A stretch of DNA of 64,000 bases from Alloalcanivorax mobilis (GCF_002864685.1 NZ_NMQZ01000003.1:124001-188000); one strand, 5' to 3'; numbered from the stretch's first letter, positions 1-9,185 are shown. A program made the numbers and translations. The notes: generated by a model not told the origin, from the letters alone.

Positions 1-459
1 AATGATCGCCAGCAAGCCACGGTGCATGATGCGCCTCTCCTCTTCGGAGAGGCCGCGCACCGCCACTTCGTTGAGTTCCTCGGCGATCGGGATCAACTCG
101 TCCTTAAGCGCGCGGCCTTTGTCGGTCAGGTAGATGTGCAGGTTTTTGCGATTGCCATCCTGATGCCGCCGCTCGATCAGCCCCTTTGCCTCCATCGCCT
201 TGAGCGCGGTAAACGTGGTCGGCTCCATCAGCCCCACCTGCTCGCTAAGCTCCCGCTGCGTCAATCCTTCGGAATACCAGAGCACGCGCAAAAAGGACCA
301 GTGCCCGAAACTGACCGAATACTCGGCCAGCCGCACTTGTAAGCTCTTTGCTAATACCCGTGCCGCGTCGCGCACCAGGTGGGCGAGGCGGTCCTCGGGG
401 AATTCGCTTTGCCAGTGTTCCAGTATACGTTGTGCGGCGTGATCGTCTCGTCGGCCCAT
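1..459 (-). CDS. MarR-family transcriptional regulator (C-terminus cut by window edge)
   Basis: The minus-strand frame opens at the ATG at 457-459 and stays open for 153 codons to base 1, so the end lies outside the window. A winged helix-turn-helix is visible around residues 45-95, including YSEGLTQRELSEQVGLMEP, then an ERRHQDGNRKN wing and YLTDKGRAL, which is typical of MarR repressors. A purine-rich AAGGAGA lies just upstream of the start. It is divergent from the meta-cleavage operon and two TTAG-N4-CTAA palindromes lie in the shared intergenic region, so I infer it represses that operon and itself until an aromatic acid or CoA-ester ligand binds. The ligand cannot be read from the sequence. 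Confidence 0.88.
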   Translation of the reverse strand, partial: MGRRDDHAAQRILEHWQSEFPEDRLAHLVRDAARVLAKSLQVRLAEYSVSFGHWSFLRVLWYSEGLTQRELSEQVGLMEPTTFTALKAMEAKGLIERRHQDGNRKNLHIYLTDKGRALKDELIPIAEELNEVAVRGLSEEERRIMHRGLLAII

Positions 460-523
460 CAGAGAGTCCGTCTCCTTTTCCGATTGCGGTCAATTGTCCC
501 GTGCATGATAGTGGATTTTTAAG

Positions 524-535
524 TTAGTTTGCTAA
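524..535. promoter_or_regulatory. Putative MarR operator, marR-proximal
   Basis: TTAG-TTTG-CTAA is an inverted repeat with 4-base half sites and a 4-base spacer. It lies 65 bases upstream of the MarR start and has the same half sites and spacing as the palindrome at 758-769. Two matching sites in one divergent intergenic region suggest autoregulation. The binding role is inferred. Confidence 0.5.
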
Positions 536-733
536 GTAAATTGTCTTGCCGCTGCCTCGTCCTGGGCGGCGCGCCGTGCCGCGCATAGACTTGCCGTTCC
601 CCGCAGTTCGCTCCCCGTTCACGAAACTTCTCCCGCCTGAGCCCGCCAATCCGCACCCCGGAAAATCGTCATACCAGCACGAGCCGCGCCCTTTTTGTCG
701 TTTCCGGTGCCAGAAAAACCCAAAAAAAAGAAG

Positions 734-769
734 TTGACAGCCCACTGGCAATTTATATTAGATATCTAA
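734..769 (+). promoter_or_regulatory. Putative sigma-70 promoter with overlapping MarR operator for the meta-cleavage operon
   Basis: A perfect -35 box TTGACA (734-739) is followed after 16 bases by TATTAG (756-761). The perfect 12-base palindrome TTAGATATCTAA occupies 758-769 and covers the -10 end, which is the usual geometry of a repressor site that blocks RNA polymerase. The region is AT-rich compared with its surroundings. Transcription from here would leave a leader of about 240 bases before dmpC. Confidence 0.55.
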
Positions 770-884
770 CTTAGATAGCGAAGCATTTGTCCGCAACGCT
801 TTCCAAACCAGTATTGGCCACCCCAGTTTGGTGGTCAGGCGGACCTTTCCAACGGCCTGCCCGAAGCAACGAAAACAGCGGTTC

Positions 885-911
885 CGCGGGTCGATCCGGC
901 CCGCGTTTTTT
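885..911 (+). terminator. Intrinsic-terminator-like hairpin in the leader of the meta-cleavage operon
   Basis: CGCGGG (885-890), a 9-base loop and CCCGCG (900-905) are followed at once by six T residues (906-911). This is a standard rho-independent terminator shape, but it sits downstream of the promoter at 734-761 and upstream of the first gene. It may be an attenuator, or it may stop stray transcription before a second promoter close to dmpC. Confidence 0.5.
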
Positions 912-926
912 CCGCCTTAATCAATT

Positions 927-945
927 ATTGAGAGGCCATCTCAAT
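927..945. promoter_or_regulatory. Inverted repeat ATTGAGA-N5-TCTCAAT upstream of dmpC
   Basis: A perfect 7-5-7 inverted repeat lies 16 bases after the T-run of the leader terminator and 62 bases before the dmpC start. It could be a second operator, for example for the IclR protein at the far end of the cluster, or an RNA stem. Apart from the operator, promoter and terminator listed, I see no gene in the 548 bases between the MarR gene and dmpC. Confidence 0.4.
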
Positions 946-1007
946 AGTTAAGAACAACAACGCACGGCATCGCGATGCGCTCGCGGTGCCGGCAGACGGA
1001 GCCAGCC

Positions 1008-2468
1008 ATGCAACAGATCAGGCACTTCATCAACGGCGAGTATGTGGAGTCCTCCAGCGGCCGCCGTTTCGACGATATCAACCCCGCCAATGGCGAGCGC
1101 ATCGCCGAAGTGCACGAAGGCGGCCAGCGCGAGGTGGATGCCGCGGTGGCGGCGGCGCGCGCCGCGTTACAGGGCGACTGGGGGAGCATGCCGGTGGAAC
1201 AACGCATGGCGCTGTTGCACAAGGTCGCCGACGGCATTACCGCGCGCTTCGATGAGTTTCTTGAAGCGGAGTGCCTGGACACCGGCAAACCCGCCGCCCT
1301 CGCCTCGCACATCGACATTCCCCGTGGCGCCGCCAACTTCAAAGTGTTCGCCGATCTGGTCAAGAACGTCGCCACCGAGAGCTTTGTGACCGATACCCCG
1401 GACGGCCACGGCGCGCTCAATTACGCGGTGCGCAAACCCCGCGGCGTGATCGCGGTGGTGGCGCCTTGGAACCTGCCGCTGCTGCTGATGACCTGGAAAG
1501 TGGGCCCGGCGCTGGCCTGCGGCAACACCGTGGTGGTCAAACCCTCGGAAGAAACCCCGCATACCGCGGCTCTGCTTGGCGAGGTGATGAACCAGGCCGG
1601 CATTCCCAAAGGGGTCTATAACGTGGTGCACGGCTTCGGGCCGCAATCCGCTGGTGAATACCTGACCCGCCATCCGCACATCGACGGCATCACCTTCACC
1701 GGCGAAACCGGCACCGGCCGCGCCATCATGCAAGCCGCTTCGCAATCCCTGCTGCCCCTCTCCTTTGAACTGGGCGGCAAGAACAGCGCCGTGGTGTTCG
1801 CCGACGCCGATCTCGATAAAGCCATCGAAGGCACCCTTCGCTCGGCCTTCGCCAACTGCGGCCAGGTGTGCCTGGGCACCGAGCGCGTGTACGTGGAGCG
1901 CCCCCTTTTCGATGCCTTTGTCGCCCGGCTCAAACAAGGCGCGGAACAACTGCGGCCGGGCTGGTGGCGCGACGAAGGTGTCAGCTTTGGTCCGCTGGTC
2001 AGCCACGCGCATCGGGACAAGGTGCTCTCTTACTACGAAACCGCGCGCCGCGACGGCGCCACCGTGGTCACCGGCGGCGGCGTACCGGAGATGCCCGAGG
2101 CGCTGGCCAACGGCGCCTGGGTACAACCCACCATCTGGACCGGGCTGCCGCCCCACTCGGCGGTGCTCAGCGACGAGATCTTCGGCCCGTGCTGCCACAT
2201 CCAGCCGTTCGATGACGAAGACGACGTGATTGAACAGGTCAATGACACCCCCTATGGCCTGGCCTGCGCGCTGTGGACCGAAAACCTCGCCCGCGCCCAC
2301 CGGGTGGCACCGCGTATCGACGTTGGGCTGTGCTGGGTCAATAGCTGGTTTCTGCGTGATCTGCGCACTCCGTTTGGCGGCAGCAAACAATCCGGCATTG
2401 GCCGCGAAGGTGGCGTGCACGGCCTCGAGTTCTACAGCGAGCTTTCCAACGTCTGCATCAAGCTGTGA
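1008..2468 (+). CDS. dmpC: 2-hydroxymuconic semialdehyde dehydrogenase
   Basis: This NAD-dependent aldehyde dehydrogenase oxidises the ring-fission product 2-hydroxymuconic semialdehyde to 4-oxalocrotonate, the entry to the oxidative branch of the meta-cleavage pathway. The 486-residue protein has all the ALDH landmarks: PWN with Asn155, Lys178 in VVKP, the general base Glu254 in FELGG and the nucleophile Cys288 in GQVC. The start was chosen at the ATG with GGAG eight bases upstream; a longer frame from 975 lacks a ribosome site. It is the first gene of a dmp-type operon, followed by the hydratase. Family assignment is firm. The exact aldehyde is inferred from the neighbours. Confidence 0.92.
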   Translation: MQQIRHFINGEYVESSSGRRFDDINPANGERIAEVHEGGQREVDAAVAAARAALQGDWGSMPVEQRMALLHKVADGITARFDEFLEAECLDTGKPAALASHIDIPRGAANFKVFADLVKNVATESFVTDTPDGHGALNYAVRKPRGVIAVVAPWNLPLLLMTWKVGPALACGNTVVVKPSEETPHTAALLGEVMNQAGIPKGVYNVVHGFGPQSAGEYLTRHPHIDGITFTGETGTGRAIMQAASQSLLPLSFELGGKNSAVVFADADLDKAIEGTLRSAFANCGQVCLGTERVYVERPLFDAFVARLKQGAEQLRPGWWRDEGVSFGPLVSHAHRDKVLSYYETARRDGATVVTGGGVPEMPEALANGAWVQPTIWTGLPPHSAVLSDEIFGPCCHIQPFDDEDDVIEQVNDTPYGLACALWTENLARAHRVAPRIDVGLCWVNSWFLRDLRTPFGGSKQSGIGREGGVHGLEFYSELSNVCIKL

Positions 2469-2499
2469 GCGTAACCCGCGCCCATTGAGCCACCAGGGC

Positions 2500-2574
2500 A
2501 TGTCACGCACCGGCATGACAAGAATCGAGATGACACGAGTCGATATGAAAAGCACGGATATGGAAAAAAACCGC
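2500..2574 (+). repeat. Five degenerate 15-base units, each opening with an in-frame ATG
   Basis: ATG codons occur at 2500, 2515, 2530, 2545 and 2560, exactly five codons apart and all in the dmpE frame. The encoded units read MSRTG, MTRIE, MTRVD, MKSTD and MEKNR. No strong ribosome site precedes any one of them. The unit similarity suggests tandem duplication of a start region. Confidence 0.6.
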
Positions 2575-3345
2575 ATTGAACACTATGGCGATGAGCTGTT
2601 TCAGGCATTGCGAGATCGGCGCGCGATCGCGCCGATCACCGAGCGGCAAGCGGACCTGAGCCTGGAAGACGCCTACCGCATCTCGCTGCGTCTGCTGGAA
2701 CGGCGCCTGGCGGAAGGGGAAAAAGTCATCGGCAAGAAAATCGGCGTCACCAGCACCGCCGTGCAACGCATGCTGAACGTGCACCAGCCGGATTTCGGCT
2801 ATCTCACCGACACCATGGTGTATGGCCACGGCGATGCCCTGCCCATCGGGGGCGAACTGATTCAACCCAAAGCAGAGGGCGAAATCGCTTTCGTGCTCAA
2901 ACGTGACCTGAGCGGTCCCGGCATCACCAACGCCGACGTTCTCGCCGCCACGGAATGCGTGATGCCCTGCTTCGAAATCGTCGATTCCCGTATTCGCGAT
3001 TGGAACATCACGATTCAGGACACGATCGCGGACAACGCCTCCTGTGGGCTGTTCGTGCTCGGCGACCAGGCGGTGTCGCCGCACCGCGTGGACCTCGCCA
3101 CCTGCGGCATGGTGGTGGAGAAAAACGGCTCGGTCATCAGCACCGGTGCCGGCGCCGCCGCCCTCGGCTCGCCCGTGAACTGTGTTGCCTGGCTGGCCAA
3201 TACGCTGGGCCGGCTTGGCACCTCTTTGAAAGCCGGCGAGGTGATTCTTTCCGGCTCCCTGGTACCACTGGAACCGGTGCGCCCGGGCGATCACATGCGC
3301 GTTGATATCGGCGGTATTGGCAGCGCCTCGGTACGCTTTATTTAA
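2560..3345 (+). CDS. dmpE: 2-oxopent-4-enoate hydratase
   Basis: It hydrates 2-hydroxypenta-2,4-dienoate to 4-hydroxy-2-oxovalerate. The protein belongs to the hydratase/decarboxylase family and is a close paralogue of the decarboxylase at 5340. It carries [17 protein letters not shown] with the metal-binding acidic residues, and a C-terminal [11 protein letters not shown] start at 2560 gives 261 residues, the usual family length, and the N-terminus [13 protein letters not shown] matches the family pattern. Four more in-frame ATGs lie upstream at 15-base steps, so the true start could be as early as 2500. It sits between dmpC and dmpF as in the phenol dmp operon, which separates it from the DmpH paralogue. 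Confidence 0.9.
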   Translation: MEKNRIEHYGDELFQALRDRRAIAPITERQADLSLEDAYRISLRLLERRLAEGEKVIGKKIGVTSTAVQRMLNVHQPDFGYLTDTMVYGHGDALPIGGELIQPKAEGEIAFVLKRDLSGPGITNADVLAATECVMPCFEIVDSRIRDWNITIQDTIADNASCGLFVLGDQAVSPHRVDLATCGMVVEKNGSVISTGAGAAALGSPVNCVAWLANTLGRLGTSLKAGEVILSGSLVPLEPVRPGDHMRVDIGGIGSASVRFI

Positions 3346-3358
3346 AGGATTCTCGGTA

Positions 3359-4300
3359 ATGAGTAAGAAACTGAAAGCAGCGATTATCGGTTCGGGCAAT
3401 ATCGGCACCGATCTGATGATCAAGATTCTGCGCCACGGGCAGCATCTTGAAGTGGCGGCCCTGGTTGGCATCGACGCCGCCTCCGATGGCCTGGAGCGCG
3501 CCCGGCGTCTCGGCGTGGCGACCACCCACGAGGGCGTGGAAGGCCTCGCCCGCCTGCCCGAATTTGACCAGATTCAGGTGGTGTTCGACGCCACCTCCGC
3601 CGGTGCCCACCTGCACAACGAGGCGTTTCTGCGCGCCAGGAAACCCGCTCTGCGCATCATTGATCTGACCCCGGCGGCCATCGGTCCTTATTGTGTGCCG
3701 GTGGTCAATCTGGAACAGAACCTGAACGCCACCAACGTCAATATGGTGACCTGCGGCGGCCAGGCTACCATTCCCATGGTGGCGGCGGTGTCCCGGGTCG
3801 CCAAGGTGCACTACGCCGAGATCGTGGCTTCCATCGCCAGCAAATCCGCCGGCCCCGGCACCCGCGCCAACATCGACGAGTTCACCGAAACCACCTCGAA
3901 GGCCATTGAGGTGATCGGCGGCGCGCAACGGGGCGCGGCGATCATCGTCCTCAACCCGGCCGAGCCGCCGCTGATCATGCGCGACACCGTCTATGTGCTC
4001 TGCGAAGCCGCCGACCGCGCGCGCATCGAAGCCTCGGTGCGGGAAATGGCCCAGGCGGTGGCCGCCTATGTGCCCGGATACCGCCTCAAGCAAGCCGTCC
4101 AGTTTGACGACATTGCCGCCGACGCCCCGCTCAACCTGCCCGGCGTCGGCCGCTTCCATGGCCTCAAGACGTCCATCTTTCTGGAGGTGGAAGGCGCCGC
4201 CCACTATCTGCCCGCCTACGCCGGCAATCTGGACATCATGACCTCGGCGGCTCTGGCCACCGCCGAGCGCATCGCTGCGGCCATCGCAGGGGGAGCCTGA
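3359..4300 (+). CDS. dmpF: Acetaldehyde dehydrogenase (acylating)
   Basis: It converts acetaldehyde released by the aldolase to acetyl-CoA with NAD and CoA, and works as a channelled complex with DmpG. The 313-residue protein opens with a Rossmann motif GSGNIGTDL (11-19) and carries the catalytic cysteine Cys132 in [14 protein letters not shown] upstream supports the ATG at 3359; the longer frame from 3302 overlaps dmpE and is not needed. The stop is followed after two bases by the start of dmpG, a coupling typical of this enzyme pair. Different acyl aldehydes such as propanal are also possible substrates in this family. Confidence 0.95.
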   Translation: MSKKLKAAIIGSGNIGTDLMIKILRHGQHLEVAALVGIDAASDGLERARRLGVATTHEGVEGLARLPEFDQIQVVFDATSAGAHLHNEAFLRARKPALRIIDLTPAAIGPYCVPVVNLEQNLNATNVNMVTCGGQATIPMVAAVSRVAKVHYAEIVASIASKSAGPGTRANIDEFTETTSKAIEVIGGAQRGAAIIVLNPAEPPLIMRDTVYVLCEAADRARIEASVREMAQAVAAYVPGYRLKQAVQFDDIAADAPLNLPGVGRFHGLKTSIFLEVEGAAHYLPAYAGNLDIMTSAALATAERIAAAIAGGA

Positions 4301-4302
4301 GT

Positions 4303-5343
4303 ATGTATTTCGATCCTGGTAAGAAACTGTATATCTCCGACGTCACCTTGCGCGATGGCAGCCACGCCATTCGCCACCAATACTCCATCGACAACGTGCA
4401 AGCGATTGCCCGCCAACTGGACCGCGCTGGCGTGGACAGCATCGAGGTGGCCCACGGCGACGGGCTGCAGGGCTCCAGTTTCAATTATGGTTTCGCCGCG
4501 CACACCGATCTGGAATGGATCGAGGCGGTCGCCGACGTCATCGAGCGGGCCCGCATCGCCACCTTGTTGCTGCCGGGCATCGGCACCGTGCATGACTTGA
4601 AAGCGGCCTATCGCGCCGGTGCAAGGGTGGTGCGCGTGGCCACGCACTGCACCGAAGCGGATGTCTCCAGGCAGCACATCGAAGCGGCTCGCGAGCTGGG
4701 CATGGACACAGTCGGCTTTTTGATGATGAGCCACATGACCAGCGCCGAAAACCTGGCGACACAGGCCAAACTGATGGAGAGCTACGGCGCCACCTGCATC
4801 TATGTGGTGGACTCCGGCGGTGCGCTCGGCATGCAGGACGTGCGTGATCGTTTCCGTGCGCTGAAATCGGCGCTCAAAGCCGAAACCCACACCGGCATGC
4901 ACGCCCATCACAACCTGGGGCTGGGCGTGGCCAATTCGATCGTGGCGGTGGAAGAAGGCTGTGATCGCGTCGACGCCAGCCTGGCGGGCATGGGCGCCGG
5001 CGCCGGCAACGCGCCGCTGGAAGTGTTCATCGCCGCCGCCGAAAAGCTCGGCTGGCAGCACGGATGCGACCTGTACACGCTGATGGACGCCGCCGACGAC
5101 ATCGTGCGCCCCTTGCAAGACCGGCCGGTGCGGGTAGACCGCGAGACCCTCGCACTGGGCTATGCCGGCGTCTATTCCAGCTTCCTGCGCCATTCCGAAG
5201 TGGCGGCGCGAAAATACGGCCTGAAGACCGTGGACATTCTGGTTGAGCTGGGCAAACGGCGCATGGTCGGCGGCCAGGAAGACATGATCGTCGACGTGGC
5301 ACTGGATCTGCTCGCCGAGCAAGGCAAGGAGGCGCGCGGATGA
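4303..5343 (+). CDS. dmpG: 4-hydroxy-2-oxovalerate aldolase
   Basis: It cleaves 4-hydroxy-2-oxovalerate to pyruvate and acetaldehyde, and the aldehyde is channelled to DmpF. The 346-residue protein has an HMGL-like TIM barrel with the N-terminal TLRDGSH motif (Arg17, Asp18) and an MHAHHN metal-binding pair near residue 200. The C-terminal communication domain that binds DmpF is present by length. The stop overlaps the next start in an ATGA arrangement, so translation is probably coupled to dmpH. Family assignment is secure. Confidence 0.95.
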   Translation: MYFDPGKKLYISDVTLRDGSHAIRHQYSIDNVQAIARQLDRAGVDSIEVAHGDGLQGSSFNYGFAAHTDLEWIEAVADVIERARIATLLLPGIGTVHDLKAAYRAGARVVRVATHCTEADVSRQHIEAARELGMDTVGFLMMSHMTSAENLATQAKLMESYGATCIYVVDSGGALGMQDVRDRFRALKSALKAETHTGMHAHHNLGLGVANSIVAVEEGCDRVDASLAGMGAGAGNAPLEVFIAAAEKLGWQHGCDLYTLMDAADDIVRPLQDRPVRVDRETLALGYAGVYSSFLRHSEVAARKYGLKTVDILVELGKRRMVGGQEDMIVDVALDLLAEQGKEARG

Positions 5344-6131
5344 GAACGCTGACCGAAGAGCAGATGCTGGCCCTGGCGGAACGGGTGGAAAACGCGGAAC
5401 TGAACCGTACCGCCATCGCCAAGGTCACCGGAGATTACCCGGACATGACGTTCGCCGACGCCTATGACGTGCAGTGGGAAATTCAGCGCCGCAAACGCGA
5501 GCGCGGCCATCGTTTGGCCGGCATGAAGATGGGGCTGACGTCGCGGGCCAAGATGGCGCAGATGGGCGTCGAAACACCGATCTACGGCTTTCTCGCCGAC
5601 TATTTCGCAATCCCCGAAGGCGGTGAAATCCGCTGCGACGAGTTGATCCATCCCAAAATCGAGGCGGAGCTCGCGTTCGTGACCAAGGCGCCGCTGCGCG
5701 GACCCGGCTGCCACATCGGCGATGTGCTGGCCGCCACCGACTTTGTCATTCCAGCGGTGGAGGTGATCGATTCGCGCTACCAGAATTTCGATTTCGATCT
5801 GGTCAGCGTGGTGGCGGACAACGCCTCCTCGTCGCGCTTCGTCACCGGCGGGCGCAGCGCCGACGTCGCCGGCCTGGATCTGACCACGCTGGGCGTGGTG
5901 GTGGAGAAGAACGGCGAAGTGGTGGAAGTCGGCGCCGGCGCGGCAGTGCTGGGCCATCCCGCCGCCAGCGTGGCGATGCTCGCCAACCTGCTCGCCGAAC
6001 GGGATCAATACCTGCCCGCCGGCAGCTTCGTCATGACCGGCGGCATCACCGCCGCCATCGCCGTGCAACCCGGCGATGCCATCCATGTGCGCTATCAGGG
6101 CCTGGGGTCGATCTCCATGCGGATCGCTTAG
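5340..6131 (+). CDS. dmpH: 4-oxalocrotonate decarboxylase
   Basis: It decarboxylates 2-oxo-3-hexenedioate to 2-hydroxypenta-2,4-dienoate in the oxidative branch, normally in complex with the hydratase DmpE. The 263-residue protein is a paralogue of the protein at 2560, sharing the [19 protein letters not shown] and [11 protein letters not shown] signatures. It is called decarboxylase rather than hydratase because of its position between the aldolase and the tautomerase, as in dmpGHI. It overlaps dmpG by four bases. Confidence 0.9.
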   Translation: MRTLTEEQMLALAERVENAELNRTAIAKVTGDYPDMTFADAYDVQWEIQRRKRERGHRLAGMKMGLTSRAKMAQMGVETPIYGFLADYFAIPEGGEIRCDELIHPKIEAELAFVTKAPLRGPGCHIGDVLAATDFVIPAVEVIDSRYQNFDFDLVSVVADNASSSRFVTGGRSADVAGLDLTTLGVVVEKNGEVVEVGAGAAVLGHPAASVAMLANLLAERDQYLPAGSFVMTGGITAAIAVQPGDAIHVRYQGLGSISMRIA

Positions 6132-6146
6132 GGCCGGGAGAAAAAA

Positions 6147-6362
6147 ATGCCTTTACTACAAGTCACCATCGTCGAAGGACGCGACGCGCAACTCAAGGAA
6201 CAACTGATCGGCAACCTCACCGATACCGTGGTGCACACCCTATCGGTGAAGCCGGAAGCGGTACGCGTGTTGCTGCAAGAGATGCCCAAAACCCACTGGG
6301 GCACGGCGGGCCAGTCGATGGCGAAGCGCGATGCGACATTAACCAAGGGAGATGAGCAATGA
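6147..6362 (+). CDS. dmpI: 4-oxalocrotonate tautomerase
   Basis: This small enzyme isomerises the enol 4-oxalocrotonate to the keto form for DmpH. It is 71 residues and begins MPLLQV, so removal of Met exposes the catalytic Pro1. The arginine in AVRVLLQEMP corresponds to the substrate-binding Arg39. The start has a GGGAGAAAAAA purine stretch upstream. The stop overlaps the start of the hydrolase gene in ATGA. Family length is usually about 62 residues; the extra C-terminal tail rich in Lys and Asp is slightly unusual but not disabling. Confidence 0.93.
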   Translation: MPLLQVTIVEGRDAQLKEQLIGNLTDTVVHTLSVKPEAVRVLLQEMPKTHWGTAGQSMAKRDATLTKGDEQ

Positions 6363-7201
6363 GCGATGAGAACCCTGAACTTGGCCTGCGCATCAATGCC
6401 GGCGGCATCGAAACCAATTACCACGACGCCGGCGAACACGACGGCGTTCCGGTGCTGCTGCTGCACGGTTCCGGCCCCGGCGTCACCGCGTGGGCGAACT
6501 GGCGGCTGAACATCGCCGAGCTGGCGAAGCAACGCCGCGTACTGGCACCGGACATGGTCGGTTTCGGCTACACCGATCGCCCCGATGGCGTTCAGTACAA
6601 CCTGGACACCTGGGTCAAACACGCGGTGGATTTCCTTGATGCGCTGGGCGTGAAGCAAGCCGACGTGGTGGGCAATTCCTACGGCGGCGCGCTGGCCCTG
6701 GCATTGGCCATCCGCCACCCGCAACGGGTCCGGCGCCTGGTGTTGATGGGGGCCGCCGGTGTCGACTTCGAGCTGACCCCGGGCCTGGACGCGGTGTGGG
6801 GCTATACGCCCTCGGTGCAGGGCATGCGCGAATTGATGGAAAGTTTTGCCTACGACAACAGCTTGCTCAGCGACGAACTGGCGGAGCTGCGCTACCGGGC
6901 AAGCGTGCGTCCCGGCTACCAGGAGGCCTTCTCGCGGATGTTCCCGGCGCCACGGCAACGCTGGGTACGGGCGTTAGCCAGCAACGAATCGGATATCCGC
7001 GCCCTGCCGCATGAAGCGCTGATCGTGCACGGCCGCGAAGACCGCATCGTGCCGCCGATTACCTCGCGCACCTTGTTCGATCTGATCGAGCGCGCGCAAC
7101 TTCATTTGTTCGGACGCTGCGGTCACTGGACACAGATCGAGCACGCCGCGCGGTTCAACAAGCTGGTGAACGACTTCCTCGGCGAAGCCATCGCGCAATG
7201 A
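6359..7201 (+). CDS. meta-Cleavage product hydrolase (alpha/beta hydrolase)
   Basis: It hydrolyses the C-C bond of 2-hydroxy-6-oxo-alka-2,4-dienoates, giving a short acid and 2-hydroxypenta-2,4-dienoate for DmpE. The 280-residue protein has the oxyanion region HGSGPG (36-41), the nucleophile Ser107 in GNSYGG, Asp228 in HGREDRIVP and His256 in CGHW, as in DmpD, CmtE and BphD. It is the last gene of the lower-pathway operon. Its presence means ketone-type ring-fission products from alkylated substrates are handled as well as aldehydes. The acyl side chain it prefers cannot be read from sequence. Confidence 0.9.
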   Translation: MSDENPELGLRINAGGIETNYHDAGEHDGVPVLLLHGSGPGVTAWANWRLNIAELAKQRRVLAPDMVGFGYTDRPDGVQYNLDTWVKHAVDFLDALGVKQADVVGNSYGGALALALAIRHPQRVRRLVLMGAAGVDFELTPGLDAVWGYTPSVQGMRELMESFAYDNSLLSDELAELRYRASVRPGYQEAFSRMFPAPRQRWVRALASNESDIRALPHEALIVHGREDRIVPPITSRTLFDLIERAQLHLFGRCGHWTQIEHAARFNKLVNDFLGEAIAQ

Positions 7202-7246
7202 ACAAGCGGCCGGCGAGCCGCACAGTGAACCCATAAGGACACAGCA

Positions 7247-8548
7247 ATGACCACGCTGATTGCAACCAGCCGCGACTACGGCGCCTTGATTAAAGAAGAT
7301 CGCGTGCACAGCGCCATCTTTACCGACGAACAGATCTTTCAAGATGAGATGGAACGCATTTTCCATCGCACCTGGCTGTTCGCGCTGCACGAAAGCGAAG
7401 TCCCCAAGCACGGCGACTTCAAACGCCTGCAACTGGGCCGTTTTCCGATCATCGCCACCCGCGACGGTGACGGCCAGATTCAACTGCTTATCAACCGTTG
7501 CCGGCATCGGGGCGCGCAGGTGTGTGAGGCGATGCGCGGCAACGCCAAGCGCTTTCAGTGCTGGTATCACGGCTGGACCTACGACAGCAAAGGCGATCTG
7601 GTCGGCGTCACCGGCGCGGAAGCCTACGATCAGAAATTCGATCCCGAGCAGCACGGCCTGACCCGCGTGCCACGGGTGGACAGCTACCGAGGCTTCGTTT
7701 TCGCCAGCTTCGACGAACAGGCCATGGACCTGCGCCAGTATCTCGGCGCCACACTGAAATACTTCGACATCATGGTCGATGCGTCCCCCACCGGAGAATT
7801 GCAAGTGAAGCCCGGCGTGGTCAATCGCACCCGTTACCGTGGCAACTGGAAGCAGGTGGGCATGGACGGTTACCACCCGCACTACGTTCATATGTCGGTG
7901 TTCAAGATTTTCAGCAAGAGAGAGAACACCACCGGCTCGGCGGTGGGTGCCCTGCATCTGGAGGACCCTTTCGCGGACAGCTCCTCAAGCCGTACACGCG
8001 GATTTGAGTATGGCCACGCCTGCCTGGATTTCCGTGCCCAGCGGCGGCCTCATGCCGAGCAATCCATTGAGGACCTGCGCGCCAGCGACGACGGCCGGCG
8101 GTACGTGGAGGATATGATCACCGCCCACGGCGAAGAGCACGCCAAGGAACTGATCGCCTGGCACGGCGACCCGCACCTGGGCGTGTTTCCCAATCTGCAG
8201 CTGATCCACGACCACGTTCGAGTGGTGGTGCCGATCAGCCCGGGGGAAACCGAAGTACTGATGTACCCGGTGTTTCTTAAAGGCGTCGGCGACAGCATTA
8301 ATGAAAAGCGACTGCGCGCCCATGAAGCCTTCTATGGACCCGCCGCCGCCGGCTCGCCGGATGACGCGGAAATCTTCGAGCGCACCCAGCGCGGGCTGAT
8401 CGCCGACGCCGATCCCTGGGTGTTGCTGGGCCGCGGCCTGGGCCGCGAAGAACAGGACGAGGACGGCAGCGTCGCCGCCTGCATAAGCGATGAAACCACC
8501 CAGCGCGCGCAAATGCAGGAATGGAAACGACTGATGACCCGGCGTTGA
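7247..8548 (+). CDS. Aromatic ring-hydroxylating dioxygenase, large (alpha) subunit
   Basis: It is the catalytic subunit of a Rieske non-haem iron oxygenase that adds both atoms of O2 to an aromatic acid. The Rieske centre ligands are Cys85, His87, Cys105 and His108 (CRH and CWYH). The bridging Asp207 and iron ligands His210 and His215 lie in GMDGYHPHYVH, and the third ligand is probably an Asp near 372 in SPDDAEIF. The 433-residue length fits the benzoate/p-cumate type. It is followed by the small subunit; ferredoxin and reductase genes lie 8-10 kb downstream, so a three-component system is expected. Substrate is inferred: a benzoate, because a BenD-like diol dehydrogenase and a ring-fission decarboxylase share the cluster. 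Confidence 0.93.
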   Translation: MTTLIATSRDYGALIKEDRVHSAIFTDEQIFQDEMERIFHRTWLFALHESEVPKHGDFKRLQLGRFPIIATRDGDGQIQLLINRCRHRGAQVCEAMRGNAKRFQCWYHGWTYDSKGDLVGVTGAEAYDQKFDPEQHGLTRVPRVDSYRGFVFASFDEQAMDLRQYLGATLKYFDIMVDASPTGELQVKPGVVNRTRYRGNWKQVGMDGYHPHYVHMSVFKIFSKRENTTGSAVGALHLEDPFADSSSSRTRGFEYGHACLDFRAQRRPHAEQSIEDLRASDDGRRYVEDMITAHGEEHAKELIAWHGDPHLGVFPNLQLIHDHVRVVVPISPGETEVLMYPVFLKGVGDSINEKRLRAHEAFYGPAAAGSPDDAEIFERTQRGLIADADPWVLLGRGLGREEQDEDGSVAACISDETTQRAQMQEWKRLMTRR

Positions 8549-8585
8549 AGCCGGGCATGCACGCACAGATTCGGAGCACAAGAGA

Positions 8586-9116
8586 ATGGCAAAACAGATC
8601 GTGAACGCGGCACCCGAGGCAGTCACTACCGGCCTTGTCGATACCGCGACCCAGCAACGTCTGGAGAGATTTCTGACCTATGAGGCGGCGCTCATGGACG
8701 AGCATCAGTACGACACCTGGATGGCCCTTTGGGAAGGCAATGACATCCGCTACTGGGTGCCGTGCAACGATGACGATCAGGACCCCTCTTCCGGCATCGC
8801 GATCATCTATGACGATCGCAGCCAGCTGGAAGAACGCATTATGCGTCTCAAGGACAAGACCGCTCACGCCTATCGGCCACAGGCCAGGCTGAACCGAAAT
8901 ATCGGCGGCGTGGTGGCGGTATCCCGCGAGCAGGACATTGTCGAAGTGGCCAGCAATTTCGTACTCGGTGAAATCCGGGTCGGAGTGCAGAACATCTGGT
9001 TTGGCAAATGTCTGTATCGACTGCGCGACAGCGGGGAAACGTTCCGCCTGCTCAGTAAAAAGGTGATGTTACTGAACAACGATGAGGCGATGCCGAATCT
9101 GACTTTTCTGGTGTGA
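8586..9116 (+). CDS. Aromatic ring-hydroxylating dioxygenase, small (beta) subunit
   Basis: It is the structural subunit of the alpha3beta3 oxygenase. The 176-residue protein shows the family core: an N-terminal helix with RFLTYEAALMDE, the WMALWEGNDIRYWVP strand region and a C-terminal RLLSKKVMLLNND. No catalytic residues are expected. It begins 37 bases after the alpha subunit with an AAGAGA site. A strong nested hairpin follows its stop codon and may mark the end of the highly expressed oxygenase segment. Confidence 0.92.
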   Translation: MAKQIVNAAPEAVTTGLVDTATQQRLERFLTYEAALMDEHQYDTWMALWEGNDIRYWVPCNDDDQDPSSGIAIIYDDRSQLEERIMRLKDKTAHAYRPQARLNRNIGGVVAVSREQDIVEVASNFVLGEIRVGVQNIWFGKCLYRLRDSGETFRLLSKKVMLLNNDEAMPNLTFLV

Positions 9117-9130
9117 CCGGAAAGGCCGGA

Positions 9131-9185
9131 TCGGGCAACCGAGGGCAATGGGGCCAGTCCACCCCATCGCCATCGCCTTGCCCGA
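9131..9185 (+). other. Nested intercistronic hairpin between oxygenase and TAXI receptor genes
   Basis: An outer 8-bp stem TCGGGCAA / TTGCCCGA (9131-9138 with 9178-9185) encloses an inner 6-bp stem ATGGGG / CCCCAT (9148-9153 with 9162-9167). It lies just after the beta-subunit stop. There is no T-run, so it looks more like an mRNA-stabilising or processing structure than a terminator. An AT-rich stretch with TATACAAT near 9235-9243 might be the -10 box of an internal promoter for the receptor gene. Confidence 0.45.

Noticed and set aside
1167-2576. 469-codon minus-strand frame opposite dmpC
   Set aside because: Antisense to a gene with complete ALDH motifs; composition typical of a shadow frame.
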